Assembly: GCF_020178975.1 (NCBI RefSeq)
Contig: NZ_JAHXBU010000093.1
Coordinates: 248,001-312,000, forward strand
DNA length: 64,000 nt
Reading direction: 5' to 3'
Source of the DNA: Cesiribacter sp. SM1
Lineage (GTDB): Bacteria > Bacteroidota > Bacteroidia > Cytophagales > Cyclobacteriaceae
Shown: piece by piece, positions 9,430 through 18,600 of the stretch
How the letters are laid out: the number at the start of each line of letters is the position of its first letter
Numbering within the stretch: position 1 is the stretch's first letter
Made by a program: the position numbers and the translations under genes
The notes under the pieces: generated by a model
The model's input: the letters and a program-made list of their open reading frames with translations, nothing else
Told to the model about the DNA's origin: nothing
The model's database searches: none

Positions 9430-10773
9430 ATGGACGATCTGTTGGCAGCCCGCCTGCAAATGGCTGTATCGCTGGGTTTTCATATTATTTTTGCCTGTAT
9501 AGGCATTGCAATGCCATTTCTGATGGCAGCCTCGGGCTACCGCTACCTGCGCACCCGTGAGCCTCTCTATAAAGACCTTACAAAGGTGTGGTCGGTAGGT
9601 GTGGCCATTTTCTTTGCAGTGGGTGCTGTATCGGGCACCGCCCTTTCCTTTGAGCTTGGCCTGCTATGGCCCGAGTTTATGGAGCATGCCGGTGCCATCA
9701 TAGGCATGCCTTTTAGCTGGGAGGGTACTGCTTTTTTTCTGGAGGCCATTGCCCTGGGTCTTTTCCTCTATGGCTGGGATCGCCTGCCACCCTGGATCCA
9801 CTGGTCATCAGGAGTTGTGGTTGGCATATCGGGGGTTGCCTCCGGTATATTTGTAGTAGCAGCCAATGGCTGGATGAACTCACCCGCCGGTTTTGATTGG
9901 GTTGACGGAAAGGCCTATAATATAGATCCGGTAGCGGCCATGTTTAACGATGCCTGGTTTACCCAGGCCCTGCACATGACCCTGGCGGCATTTGCAGCAA
10001 CAGGTTTTGCCGTAGCAGGGCTGCATGCCTTTTTACTCTTAAGGCACCCCAACAACCTTTTTCATCAGAAGGCGCTGCGCATAGCCCTTACCATTGGGGC
10101 AATAGCAGCGCTCCTGCAACCGCTTAGCGGCGATCTTTCTGCCAAAGATGTGGCAGAGCGGCAGCCGGCAAAGCTGGCAGCACTGGAGGCGCTTTACGAA
10201 ACCAGCCAGCCTGCCGATCTGCTCATTGGTGGCATTCCCAACGACGAAACCCGGAAGGTAGACTATGCCATTCACCTGCCCGGAATGCTTAGCTTTCTGG
10301 CGCATGGCGATTTTAGTGCGAAAGTAATCGGTCTGGATGCTTTTCCGCGTGAGGACTGGCCGCCCGTGCTGATTGTACACGTGGCCTTTCAAATCATGGT
10401 GGCCTGTGGGGGGATTCTGGCGCTCATGAGTGTGCTGTTCCTGGTGCTGCAGTGGCGAAAGTCTCCCTGGTTGTTTAAGCGATGGTTTTTATGGACTCTG
10501 GTAGTCATTTCACCACTTGGTTTTATAGCCATTGAAGCTGGCTGGACGGTTACGGAAGTAGGCCGGCAGCCCTGGATTATTTATGGCATTATGCGAACTG
10601 CCGATGCGGTTTCGCCCATGCCCGGCCTGGTGGTACCCTTTTTGCTTTTTACATTCCTGTACCTGCTGCTGGCCTTTGTGCTGGTGTGGCTCATGTACAG
10701 GCAAATAAAAACGCTGCCCGATCGCTATGCCTCTGCTCGCCTTACCTCCAATGCTCCAACACAACTAGAATAG
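9430..10773 (+). CDS. cydA: Cytochrome bd oxidase subunit I
   Basis: This 447-residue membrane protein has the haem and quinol sites of CydA. The axial ligands fit His18 (LGFHIIF, haem b595/d), His182 (QALHMTLA) and Met323 (FQIMVACG, haem b558). The quinol-site motifs GDLSAKDVAERQPAK and GRQPW (378-382) are present. It is shorter than the E. coli protein because the Q-loop is short, as in the CIO/short-loop group. The complex oxidises quinol and reduces oxygen with high affinity in the inner membrane. cydB follows after 6 bp, so the two form an operon. No cydX-like small gene was seen after cydB. Confidence 0.96.
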   Translation: MDDLLAARLQMAVSLGFHIIFACIGIAMPFLMAASGYRYLRTREPLYKDLTKVWSVGVAIFFAVGAVSGTALSFELGLLWPEFMEHAGAIIGMPFSWEGTAFFLEAIALGLFLYGWDRLPPWIHWSSGVVVGISGVASGIFVVAANGWMNSPAGFDWVDGKAYNIDPVAAMFNDAWFTQALHMTLAAFAATGFAVAGLHAFLLLRHPNNLFHQKALRIALTIGAIAALLQPLSGDLSAKDVAERQPAKLAALEALYETSQPADLLIGGIPNDETRKVDYAIHLPGMLSFLAHGDFSAKVIGLDAFPREDWPPVLIVHVAFQIMVACGGILALMSVLFLVLQWRKSPWLFKRWFLWTLVVISPLGFIAIEAGWTVTEVGRQPWIIYGIMRTADAVSPMPGLVVPFLLFTFLYLLLAFVLVWLMYRQIKTLPDRYASARLTSNAPTQLE

Positions 10774-10779
10774 AACAGC

Positions 10780-11781
10780 ATGCTGTTTATTGTAATTGCC
10801 TTTTTAGTGATCTCGCTGCTCTTCTACGTACTGTTCGGAGGGGCAGATTTTGGTGCTGGCATCATAGAAATATTTGCCGGGAAGCGCCATTACCAGACCA
10901 TCAGCAAAGCCATTGCACCGGTGTGGGAGGCAAACCACATCTGGCTGATCCTGGTGGTGGTGATCCTGTTCATGGGCTTTCCGCTTATTTATGCCGATAT
11001 GTCGCGTTACCTGCACATTCCGCTGCTGGCCCTGCTGGTGGGAATTGTACTCAGGGGATGTGCCTTTACCTTCAGGCACTACGATGCCATAAAAGATCAG
11101 TCGCAGGACTGGTACACCTTTATATTCAGGATATCAAGCCTGTTTACACCCTTGTTCCTGGGTATGGTGGCTGGGGGTATGCTGGTGGGCAGAATGCCTG
11201 TGACCATGGCTGACGGCTCCTTTTACAGTTTGTTTATTGCCCCCTGGTTTAACCTGTTTTGCCTGGCCGTGGGCGTGTTTACCGTTTGCCTTTTTGCCTT
11301 TCTGGCGGCCGTTTACCTGATTGGCGAGGCACGTTCAGAAGAAGAAACCCACACTTTTGTTCGTGCAGCCCGTAACAGTAACATTGCACTTGTGCTTGCA
11401 GGTGGCCTCGTGTTTGCAACTGCAGCCTGGGAGGGGCTTCCGCTGGTAAGCCTCTTTATAAACTCTGCAGGTGCCATTGCAGCGCTAGTGCTGGCTACGC
11501 TGTCGTTGCCCCTGCTGTGGGTGGCCCTGGTGCGCAAGCATGTAGTTGCCAGCAGGCTGCTGGCGGGCTTTCAGACTCTGCTGGTACTAGGTGCCTGGTT
11601 TTGGGTGGAATACCCGGTTGCCCTGCGTTATGAAAACGGCAAAGCACTTACGCTTTTTGAGGCAGCCGCTCCGGCTGCTACCCAGCAGCAACTTGCTCTG
11701 GCCCTGATAGTTGGCAGCCTGCTCATCCTGCCCTCACTTTACTACCTGCTGCGCACATTTAAGAAGCCGGTTCGGGTTTAG
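10780..11781 (+). CDS. cydB: Cytochrome bd oxidase subunit II
   Basis: This 333-residue protein has 8-9 predicted membrane helices. It carries the CydB motifs GGADFGAGIIE near the N-terminus and PVWEANHIWLILVVVILFM with the conserved Trp and His, then FTFRHYD. It binds no haem in most relatives and stabilises CydA. It starts 6 bp after cydA and is surely co-transcribed. Length is at the short end of the family, consistent with the short-loop CydA partner. Confidence 0.95.
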   Translation: MLFIVIAFLVISLLFYVLFGGADFGAGIIEIFAGKRHYQTISKAIAPVWEANHIWLILVVVILFMGFPLIYADMSRYLHIPLLALLVGIVLRGCAFTFRHYDAIKDQSQDWYTFIFRISSLFTPLFLGMVAGGMLVGRMPVTMADGSFYSLFIAPWFNLFCLAVGVFTVCLFAFLAAVYLIGEARSEEETHTFVRAARNSNIALVLAGGLVFATAAWEGLPLVSLFINSAGAIAALVLATLSLPLLWVALVRKHVVASRLLAGFQTLLVLGAWFWVEYPVALRYENGKALTLFEAAAPAATQQQLALALIVGSLLILPSLYYLLRTFKKPVRV

Positions 11782-11797
11782 GAGCCATAAAATACTG

Positions 11798-11805
11798 TAT
11801 CTTTG
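11798..11805 (+). promoter_or_regulatory. Likely -7 box upstream of the SRPBCC gene
   Basis: TATCTTTG fits the Bacteroidota -7 consensus TAnnTTTG and lies 36 bp before the next start codon. A clear TTTG -33 box is lacking; only a TTTA lies about 17 bp upstream. Confidence 0.45.
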
Positions 11806-11841
11806 GGGTGCATTTGCTGATGCTATTCCTTTAAAGCTAAT

Positions 11842-12441
11842 ATGAAGATAATTCGTGGTGTTGCTCTTGTGCTGGCAGGGGTAATGATTCTGGCACTTAT
11901 TGCCGCTGCTTTTATGCCTGAAACGCTGCGCGTTGAGCGTAGCATTGTAATTAACCGGCCTGTAGATGAGGTGTTCGACCAGGTGGCCGATCTTAACAAC
12001 TGGCTTGCCTGGAATCCCTGGTCTGAGCTGGATCCCGAAGCGGTAAACGAAATCAGCACGCCCAGCAGGGGCAGAGGTGCGCAGTGGACCTGGGAGGGAG
12101 ACAAGATCGGGAAAGGCCACCTGGTGCAGGAGGAGATTGAAGAGGACAAGATGGTGCGTTTTACCCTTGCCTTTGAAGAGCCCATGCAGTCTACCGGAAC
12201 AGATCTGTGGCAGTTCGATAGCCTCGACAGCAGAACCACCCGTGTAGTCTGGGCAGATGAAATGGCGCTTGATTACCCTGTAGGCCGCCTCTCGGCACTT
12301 TTTATAGGTCCGGCAATGGAGGAGCAGTTCGACAAAGGCCTTATGAATTTAAAGCGCCTGCTGGAGAGCCAGCGCAGGGTGGAGCCTGCACCGGCGGCTC
12401 CTGCACCCATCAATGATACCGCAGTTATTCAGGGAACCTAA
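11842..12441 (+). CDS. SRPBCC-family protein with N-terminal membrane anchor
   Basis: This 199-residue protein starts with a signal-anchor helix (residues 5-27), followed by a START/Bet v1-like (SRPBCC) domain. The typical opening is LRVERSIVINRPVDEVFDQVADLNNWLAWNPW. Such domains form a hydrophobic cavity for lipids, polyketides or other ligands. The C-terminus is Pro/Ala-rich. It follows cydB by 60 bp but has its own likely promoter. The ligand is unknown; the polyketide cyclase name used for such proteins describes the fold only. Confidence 0.85.
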   Translation: MKIIRGVALVLAGVMILALIAAAFMPETLRVERSIVINRPVDEVFDQVADLNNWLAWNPWSELDPEAVNEISTPSRGRGAQWTWEGDKIGKGHLVQEEIEEDKMVRFTLAFEEPMQSTGTDLWQFDSLDSRTTRVVWADEMALDYPVGRLSALFIGPAMEEQFDKGLMNLKRLLESQRRVEPAPAAPAPINDTAVIQGT

Positions 12442-12513
12442 ACAGGGAATCTGAATAATACAGGCAAACCATAGCTACATAAGTTTGGCTGCCTGTCAGC
12501 TGATATTAAAAGG

Positions 12514-12541
12514 CGAAGCCCGTGCCATGGCACGGGCTTCG
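12514..12541. terminator. Bidirectional terminator between convergent genes
   Basis: This is a perfect 28-base palindrome made of two 14-base arms, with CGAAGCCCGTGCC as the outer arm. It lies between the SRPBCC gene (+) and the fasciclin gene (-). The minus strand continues into CCTTTTAATA; the plus-strand T run is poor. Confidence 0.7.
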
Positions 12542-12559
12542 TTATTCACAGACCCTTTT

Positions 12560-13531
12560 CTATTCGGGGAGCAACACCTGGTTAATGGCATGCACAATGC
12601 CATTGATAGCAAGTACATCCTGCTCTGCGGCAATGAGCGCTGCTGCTTCTGTGTTTCCAATACCTTTAACAGTCTTGTTGGTGGCATCAACCTGTACCCT
12701 GTTTCCCTGCCGTGTTACAACCTCCTGGTTGCGGAAGGCAAAAGAAAAGCGGTAGGCGGGCAAGAGGTGGTAAGACAGAATATTCTGTAAAACGGCAGGA
12801 TCTTCATTTGCAATATCTTCGGGGCTGGCATAGCCGGCAGCGGTAAAAGCTGCATTGGTAGGCGCCAGCAGGGTATAGGGTTGGCTATTGCTGTTTAAGA
12901 GCGTTGTTAGTCCGGCGCGCTCAATTGCAGCCTGGAGCAGGTTAAACTCGGGGTTTTCAGCGGTTGCTCTTGATGATATGTACTGCCCCAGGGTTTGTGT
13001 AGGTGGCGTAAGTACCCCATCCAGGATATGTACAACACCATTTCTTCCCGAAAGATCAGGCTGTATTACCTGGGCCTCTCCGTTCAGCGATATGGAATTA
13101 TTGCTGTTGTAAATAAAGATTTTTGCTTCGCCGAGTGTGCTGATCAGGCGGGCACTGTCGAGTCGTTCGGCTACATAACTGCCCAGGCCTATGTGGTAAT
13201 TTACCAGGTTTTCCAGGGCTGCAGCCGGTACCTGATCAAGGCTGCCGTAGCCGTTTGCCTGCAGGTATGCAGCGAAGGCTTCGTTATTTGGGGCAAATAC
13301 TGTAAACCTGGTGTTTTGATTATTTAGGATAGTGCCAGTGGCTGTACGATTCACAGCATCTGAAAAAGTACTGGTAGATGCTTCTGTTCGTATTACATGT
13401 AAAACTGTATTGCCGGGAATAATGGTAGTGGTATTATCATCGCTATCGCAGCTCCATGTTAATAAGCAAAAGATAAATAGTAGGCTCTTAAAAGAGAAGA
13501 CAGTGGGCAATGCAAAAAGCTTGCTTTTCAT
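12560..13531 (-). CDS. Fasciclin (FAS1) domain lipoprotein
   Basis: This 323-residue lipoprotein has signal peptide and lipobox LLTWSC (about residues 22-27). Two FAS1 domains follow, about 40-178 and 185-320. Both carry the FAS1 hallmark of T(V/L)FAPTN-like strands (FTVFAPNNEAF in the first, YTLLAPTNAAF in the second) and the YH motif (VNYHIGLG, LSYHLLPA). FAS1 proteins mediate adhesion or matrix contact at the cell surface. The gene stands alone, between the bidirectional terminator and the terminator of the upstream PRC-barrel gene, with a likely promoter of its own. Confidence 0.93.
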   Translation of the reverse strand: MKSKLFALPTVFSFKSLLFIFCLLTWSCDSDDNTTTIIPGNTVLHVIRTEASTSTFSDAVNRTATGTILNNQNTRFTVFAPNNEAFAAYLQANGYGSLDQVPAAALENLVNYHIGLGSYVAERLDSARLISTLGEAKIFIYNSNNSISLNGEAQVIQPDLSGRNGVVHILDGVLTPPTQTLGQYISSRATAENPEFNLLQAAIERAGLTTLLNSNSQPYTLLAPTNAAFTAAGYASPEDIANEDPAVLQNILSYHLLPAYRFSFAFRNQEVVTRQGNRVQVDATNKTVKGIGNTEAAALIAAEQDVLAINGIVHAINQVLLPE

Positions 13532-13553
13532 AGAATAGGTAGTTTAGCCGTTA

Positions 13554-13587
13554 CAAAGGTACCTTTTTCATTTGTAAGTTCAGCAAA
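13554..13587 (-). promoter_or_regulatory. Likely promoter of the fasciclin gene
   Basis: Read on the minus strand, TTTG (13584-13587) is followed after 22 bases by TACCTTTG (13554-13561), which matches TAnnTTTG. The spacing is slightly long. The start codon is 23 bases further on. Confidence 0.5.
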
Positions 13588-13590
13588 ATT

Positions 13591-13614
13591 AAAAAACCGG
13601 CACTAAGGCCGGTT
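13591..13614 (-). terminator. Terminator of the PRC-barrel gene
   Basis: On the minus strand AACCGGC pairs with GCCGGTT, with a 6-base loop and a T run (A's at 13591-13596). Confidence 0.85.
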
Positions 13615-13643
13615 CTCGCATGACAGAATTTTAAGATACTTAT

Positions 13644-14180
13644 TTATTTTTCATCAGATTTACTGATGCCTTTTATCTTATCGTAGTTAAGCTCTTCCCT
13701 GATATGGCTGTTACGTTGGCCAGGATAATGTTTTGTAATCTGATGAGATCCTTCATTCGATGGTAAGCGCTCACCCAGATCTTCGCCGGCCCTATAGTTC
13801 TGCTCATAAGTTTCCGGATCTTCTGATGGACTTTTCCAGAACTCATCTACACCATAGTAGCTGAAGATAAGACTTAGGGTATCGAAATCACCTTCTCTTA
13901 CTTTATCAATATCAACCAGGGGAGCGTCTTCTATGGTTTTGCGGTCAGCTTCTACCAACACTTTAAATGTGTTAGGATTTACCTGCAGCATTTGCCAGGG
14001 CAGAATAAAATGATCTGCTCCCATGCCCAGAAAGCCGCCTTTTTCAACCACTACCGCCACCACCCTGCGGTGTGAGGCGGAGAGTATGACATCTGATACA
14101 TTGCCGTACTCCTGTGCCAGTGAGTTTTGTACGGGTTTTCCAATGATATCGCTTATGTATGTGTAGTTTTGATAGTTCAT
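13644..14180 (-). CDS. PRC-barrel domain protein
   Basis: From the ATG at 14180 the protein has 178 residues. The first ~90 form a PRC-barrel (ISDIIGKPVQNSLAQEYGNVSDVILS, then VVAVVVEKGGFLGMG and HFILPWQML), a fold that binds ribosomal or photosynthetic partners in other families. The rest is charged and unassigned. The frame is open to an ATG at 14231, but the 17 extra residues lie inside a 15-bp inverted repeat and do not belong to the domain, so the inner start is preferred. It is the last gene of a minus-strand run behind phoH and the hybrid kinase. Similar proteins occur in stress contexts, which is suggestive only. Confidence 0.85.
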   Translation of the reverse strand: MNYQNYTYISDIIGKPVQNSLAQEYGNVSDVILSASHRRVVAVVVEKGGFLGMGADHFILPWQMLQVNPNTFKVLVEADRKTIEDAPLVDIDKVREGDFDTLSLIFSYYGVDEFWKSPSEDPETYEQNYRAGEDLGERLPSNEGSHQITKHYPGQRNSHIREELNYDKIKGISKSDEK

Positions 14181-14187
14181 AATATAA

Positions 14188-14241
14188 TTGGCTGGAGTTG
14201 TACCAGGATTTTTAATGCCTTTGTAGTACAACTCCAGCCAA
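14188..14241 (-). repeat. 15-bp inverted repeat just ahead of the PRC-barrel gene
   Basis: TTGGCTGGAGTTGTA (14188-14202) and its exact complement TACAACTCCAGCCAA (14227-14241) are 24 bases apart. In the minus-strand transcript the hairpin would end 7 bases before the start codon. It is not followed by a T run, so it is not an ordinary terminator for phoH. Confidence 0.75.
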
Positions 14242-14282
14242 AGCTAAAAGTTTATGTTTCTTATGATTCTGTAAAGCAGGCT

Positions 14283-15644
14283 TTACAGCAGCTCATTGGC
14301 CAGGTTAGCCAGTTCTGAGCGCTCACCCTTCTCTAGTGTGATGTGGGCATAGAGGGGCTGGTCTTTCAGCCTGTCTATAAGATAGGAAAGGCCATTACTT
14401 TGCGAATCGAGGTAAGGTGTGTCTATCTGGTAAATATCGCCGGTAAACACAATCTTGGTGTTGTCTCCTGCACGTGTAATAATGGTTTTTACCTCATGGG
14501 GGGTTAGGTTCTGCGCCTCATCCACAATAAAGAAAATGTTGCTTAAGCTACGGCCGCGAATATAAGCAAGAGGGGAGATCACCAGCTTTTCACGCTCAAT
14601 CATTTCGGTAATGCGCTGGTACTCCTTATCTGATTCCCGGAACTGGCTCTGCACAAACTTCAGGTTATCGAAGAGCGGCTCCATGTAGGGGTTCAGCTTG
14701 CTTTTAACATCGCCGGGCAAATAACCAATATCTTTATTGCTTAAGGGTACAATAGGCCTTGCCAGGTATACCTGCCTGAAAGCCGACCGCTGCTCCAGTG
14801 CAGCTGCCAGTGCCAGCAGGGTTTTTCCGGTACCTGCAACACCCTGCAGGCTTACCAGGCGCACCTCGGGATTAAGCAGGGCATGTATGGCAAAGGTTTG
14901 TTCGGCATTGCGGGGCTTTATGCCATATACCGGAATTTTATCAACCTTCTCTACCTGCTCGTTAGAGGGGTTGTAGTAAGCTAGAACCGAATTTTTAGGA
15001 CTTTTAAGGATATGATAACTGTTGGCAAGCGGCTTATCCTTACCCCAGATTTCTTCGCGGTGGCAGCCACCCTTGTCGTAGAATTTATCGATCACCTCGG
15101 GTGCTACTTTGTCGAGCTCGGTGCGGCCGGTAAAGAGGGTGTTTACATTTTTGATTTTACCGGTCTCGTAATCTTCTGCCGGTAAGCCCAGCGATTTTGC
15201 CTTTAGCCTTAGGTTTATATCTTTACTAACCAGCGTTACCCTTTTACTCTCCGGTTCGTTTACCTGATCTTCCTGCAGCTTAAGGGCGGCATTGAGAATA
15301 CGGTGATCGGCCTTTTTTTCATCGAAAATACGAATGGCATCCAGCATGCTATCATTTTCCATGAGCACTTTAAAGCGGCCCTTTTTGCTTTTACGGCTGG
15401 CATCCAGTGGTATCCAGGTGTGCAGCATATAGCTTTCGGAGAGGCCATCGAGCAGGCGGATAAATTCGCGGGCTTCAAAGTTTTTGTTTTCGTTTCCCTT
15501 CTTGAACTGGTCCAGCTCTTCCAGCACTGTAATGGGAATGGCTACATCATGCTCATCAAAATTCATGATGGCATTATGGGCATAGAGAATTACAGAGGTG
15601 TCTAGTACAAAAATCTTCTTTTGTCGGTCAGTTTTTGCGGGCAT
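14283..15644 (-). CDS. PhoH-family ATPase with N-terminal PIN domain (PhoH2)
   Basis: This 453-residue protein joins a PIN nuclease domain (about 8-150, KIFVLDTSVILYAHNAI with the first acidic residue) to a PhoH ATPase domain (about 245-450). The ATPase has Walker A GVAGTGKT, FFIVDEAQNLTPHEVK as Walker B, and a TGD sensor (VFTGDIYQID). PhoH2 proteins described in other bacteria couple RNA unwinding to PIN ribonuclease activity. It lies 29 bp after the hybrid kinase gene on the same strand, so the two are probably co-transcribed. This would place RNA processing under a sensory locus, which is inference. Confidence 0.92.
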   Translation of the reverse strand: MPAKTDRQKKIFVLDTSVILYAHNAIMNFDEHDVAIPITVLEELDQFKKGNENKNFEAREFIRLLDGLSESYMLHTWIPLDASRKSKKGRFKVLMENDSMLDAIRIFDEKKADHRILNAALKLQEDQVNEPESKRVTLVSKDINLRLKAKSLGLPAEDYETGKIKNVNTLFTGRTELDKVAPEVIDKFYDKGGCHREEIWGKDKPLANSYHILKSPKNSVLAYYNPSNEQVEKVDKIPVYGIKPRNAEQTFAIHALLNPEVRLVSLQGVAGTGKTLLALAAALEQRSAFRQVYLARPIVPLSNKDIGYLPGDVKSKLNPYMEPLFDNLKFVQSQFRESDKEYQRITEMIEREKLVISPLAYIRGRSLSNIFFIVDEAQNLTPHEVKTIITRAGDNTKIVFTGDIYQIDTPYLDSQSNGLSYLIDRLKDQPLYAHITLEKGERSELANLANELL

Positions 15645-15673
15645 AAAAAATAGTTTAGGAGCTTGTAAAAATA

Positions 15674-18600
15674 TCAGGAACCGAGCACCAGGTTTTCGGT
15701 TTCTGCTTTTTGCTGCAGTTTATGCTTAAGGGCTTCCACCAGGCTAATATAATTATCAAGCAGGGGGTTCAGGTCTTCAAAACTGCTGCTTTCATCATGC
15801 AGTTGCTGGTGAATGCGCTCGCCAAGAGCAGTCATTTTTTCAATCTTCAGCATAAGCATAGAAGGCCTTAACTTATGAAAAATACGGCGCAATTGCACTC
15901 TGTCGCCAGCATTTACTGCGGCTTTAATATCAACAGGAACCTCGGTAAACTGGCGTATGTACAAATTTATTAGCTCCTGTAAGAAAGATCTGTCTCCACC
16001 AGCTACTTCCAGAACTCCGGATAAATCAAGATCGTGCGCTATTGGAGTGTTTTGAGGGTAGTGCATACTCTTTGGCGTTTCCTTTACAAAAGGGCAGTAG
16101 TGGTTAAGTTTGTAGAGTAGGGTCTCTGGCTTAAATGGTTTCAGTACCATGTCCGTCATGCCGGCTTCTTTTATTTTTTCTTCGATACCGGCTATGCCTG
16201 CAGCTGTTATGGCTATAACGGGCGTGTTTTGATAGGCAGCATGGGGCAGGAGTCTGATTTGCCTGGTAGCTTCAAATCCATCCATTTCGGGCATTTGCAG
16301 ATCCATCAGAACAAGATCATACTTTTTTGAAGCGGCCATTTTCACTGCCTCAATGCCATTTTCGGCAACATCGTAGCAGATGCCCCAGCTTTGCAGAAAT
16401 TTACCGGCAACGGCCTGGTTGATCTGGTTGTCTTCTGCCATAAGCAGGTGCATTTTGCTAAGGTCTTTTTTAACCTCAACCCCGAATGTATACGCCAGCG
16501 GCTGCAGATCGGTTCTGGCAGATATTCTGTAGGGGATGGAAAAACCAAAGCAGCTGCCCTGGCCTACAGTGCTTTTAACCCAGATAGTGCCTCCCTGAAT
16601 TTCTACCAGCTGCTTGGTAATGGCAAGGCCCAGCCCGGTGCCGCCATAGGTGAAGTTGGTCGTAGTGCTGGCCTGCTCAAATTTGTTGAAAATAGTGTGC
16701 AGCTTTTCTTTTGGAATGCCAATGCCTGAGTCTGAAATCTCGAACTGCAGCAGGTATTGCTCGTTATGAACAGATTTTGTTTTGATCTCTACCTTTACCA
16801 TGCCCTGGTGGGTAAACTTAATGGCATTGCTCAGCAGGTTTGTGATGATCTGGATCAGGCGTACAGGATCGCCCTTCAGTTCATGGGGCACATCGTCGTG
16901 CAGGTACAGTTTAAAGTCGAGGCCTTTGCTCTCAGTCTGTGTCTGGAAGGAGTGCTTAAGGCTGTTGAGGATATCCCGCAGGTTGAACTGGATATCCTCC
17001 AGGTGAACCTTTCCGGCTTCTATTTTCGATAGGTCCAGTATGTCGTTAATGAGGCTTAAAAGGTTTTCTGCCGAAAATTTAAGAATGCTAAGGTCATCTT
17101 CCTGGTCGGGGCGTGGGTTGTTCTGCAGCAGATGATAAGCCAGACCAATAACAGCATTGAGCGGGGTGCGCAGCTCATGGCTTACGGTAGATAGAAAATA
17201 CTCTTTGATTTCTGCTGAATGTTCTGCCGCTTCTTTGGCATTGCGCAACTCCTGTTCAAAGATTTTGCGCTCACTTAGGTCTGTAAATATAGATACGAAC
17301 TTTTCTACCTCTCCGGTGCTGTTGCTTACAGGGTTTACGGTCAGAAGCACCCATCTCTGCTCATTACTGCGGTTCCTTAGCAAAATCTCATCTGTAAAAG
17401 ACCTGCCGGTTTTAAGGCAGTTGTTGAGTTGCTGCAGGGTATTGGCATCGGTTAGTTCCGATACCATAAAGTCTTTAGGGTATAGCCCGCGAATTTCCTC
17501 CAGTTCGTAACCGGTGTGGCGCCTGAAGGCTTCATTCACCCACTCCACACGGTGCTTGGGGTCGGAGATCATTACGGCATTGTCGGTATGGCTTGCAACC
17601 AGCGAAAGGTTTTTTAGCAAGCCCTCGTTGCGCTTGCGCTGGGTAATATCTGCCGCCATCATAACAGCACCTATAATTTCATCCTGTGCGTTCTTTACCG
17701 GACCAACATAAATTTCGGCCCAGGTTTCGCCGGGTGTATTTTCCTGGATGTTATGTTCAAAATGAGTGCTTTCGCCTTCCAGGGCTTTTTTAAAGATAGG
17801 AATAAAAGTTTCTGCGGTAACAGGTCTGAGGGTGTTACGCACATCTGTTCCTTTAACCAAATCAATACCCAGCCACTGTTTTAGCTTGGTGGAGCTTACT
17901 TTGTTAAATTCCAGTAGTTTGTAATGGCGGTCGAAGATGTAAATGCCAAAGTGGTTGTTATGGTCAAAGGCCGTGCGGATAATTGCTTGCGATTGCTCCA
18001 ATGCCTCCTGCTGCTGCCGGATTTGCGTTACATCCTGTACAGTGCCAAGTATTTTAAAGTCTCTGCCCCGGTCGTTCTGGATTACCTTACCCTTGCTGCT
18101 GAGGTGTTTCCATTCACCATTACGGTTGCTGATCCTGTACTGAAGGTTATAGTCCTCGCCCCTCATGATGGCCTGCAGCAGCACACGGCGTACCTCGTTG
18201 CGGTCGTCGGGGTGAATGTACTCCAGGTGATCGTTCAGGCAGATGCTGTTAACCTCCGGAATCTCTAAAATAGCACAGTAGCCTGCAGAATAGCTTATGC
18301 GGCTGGAGCTGATGTCTATTTCGTAAAAACCTGCATTGGCAATTTTTTCGGCCTGCTCCAGCTTGGCGGCATTTTCCAGGGCCTCCTGCAGGGCTTTTTT
18401 CCGGTGTGTAATGTCCATGGCACTGCCTTCATAGATCAGGCCGCCATTATGTTCATCGGTATGTACGGAGCAGTTAAACTGCATCCAGAAATGACTACCG
18501 TCGCGGCGGGTGGCTTCTACCTCCAGGCCTTCTGCAAAGCCCTGCTGGTTAAGCTTACGGGCAATGGCATCCAGCTCCTGCTGCGGAATAAAGGAGAAGT

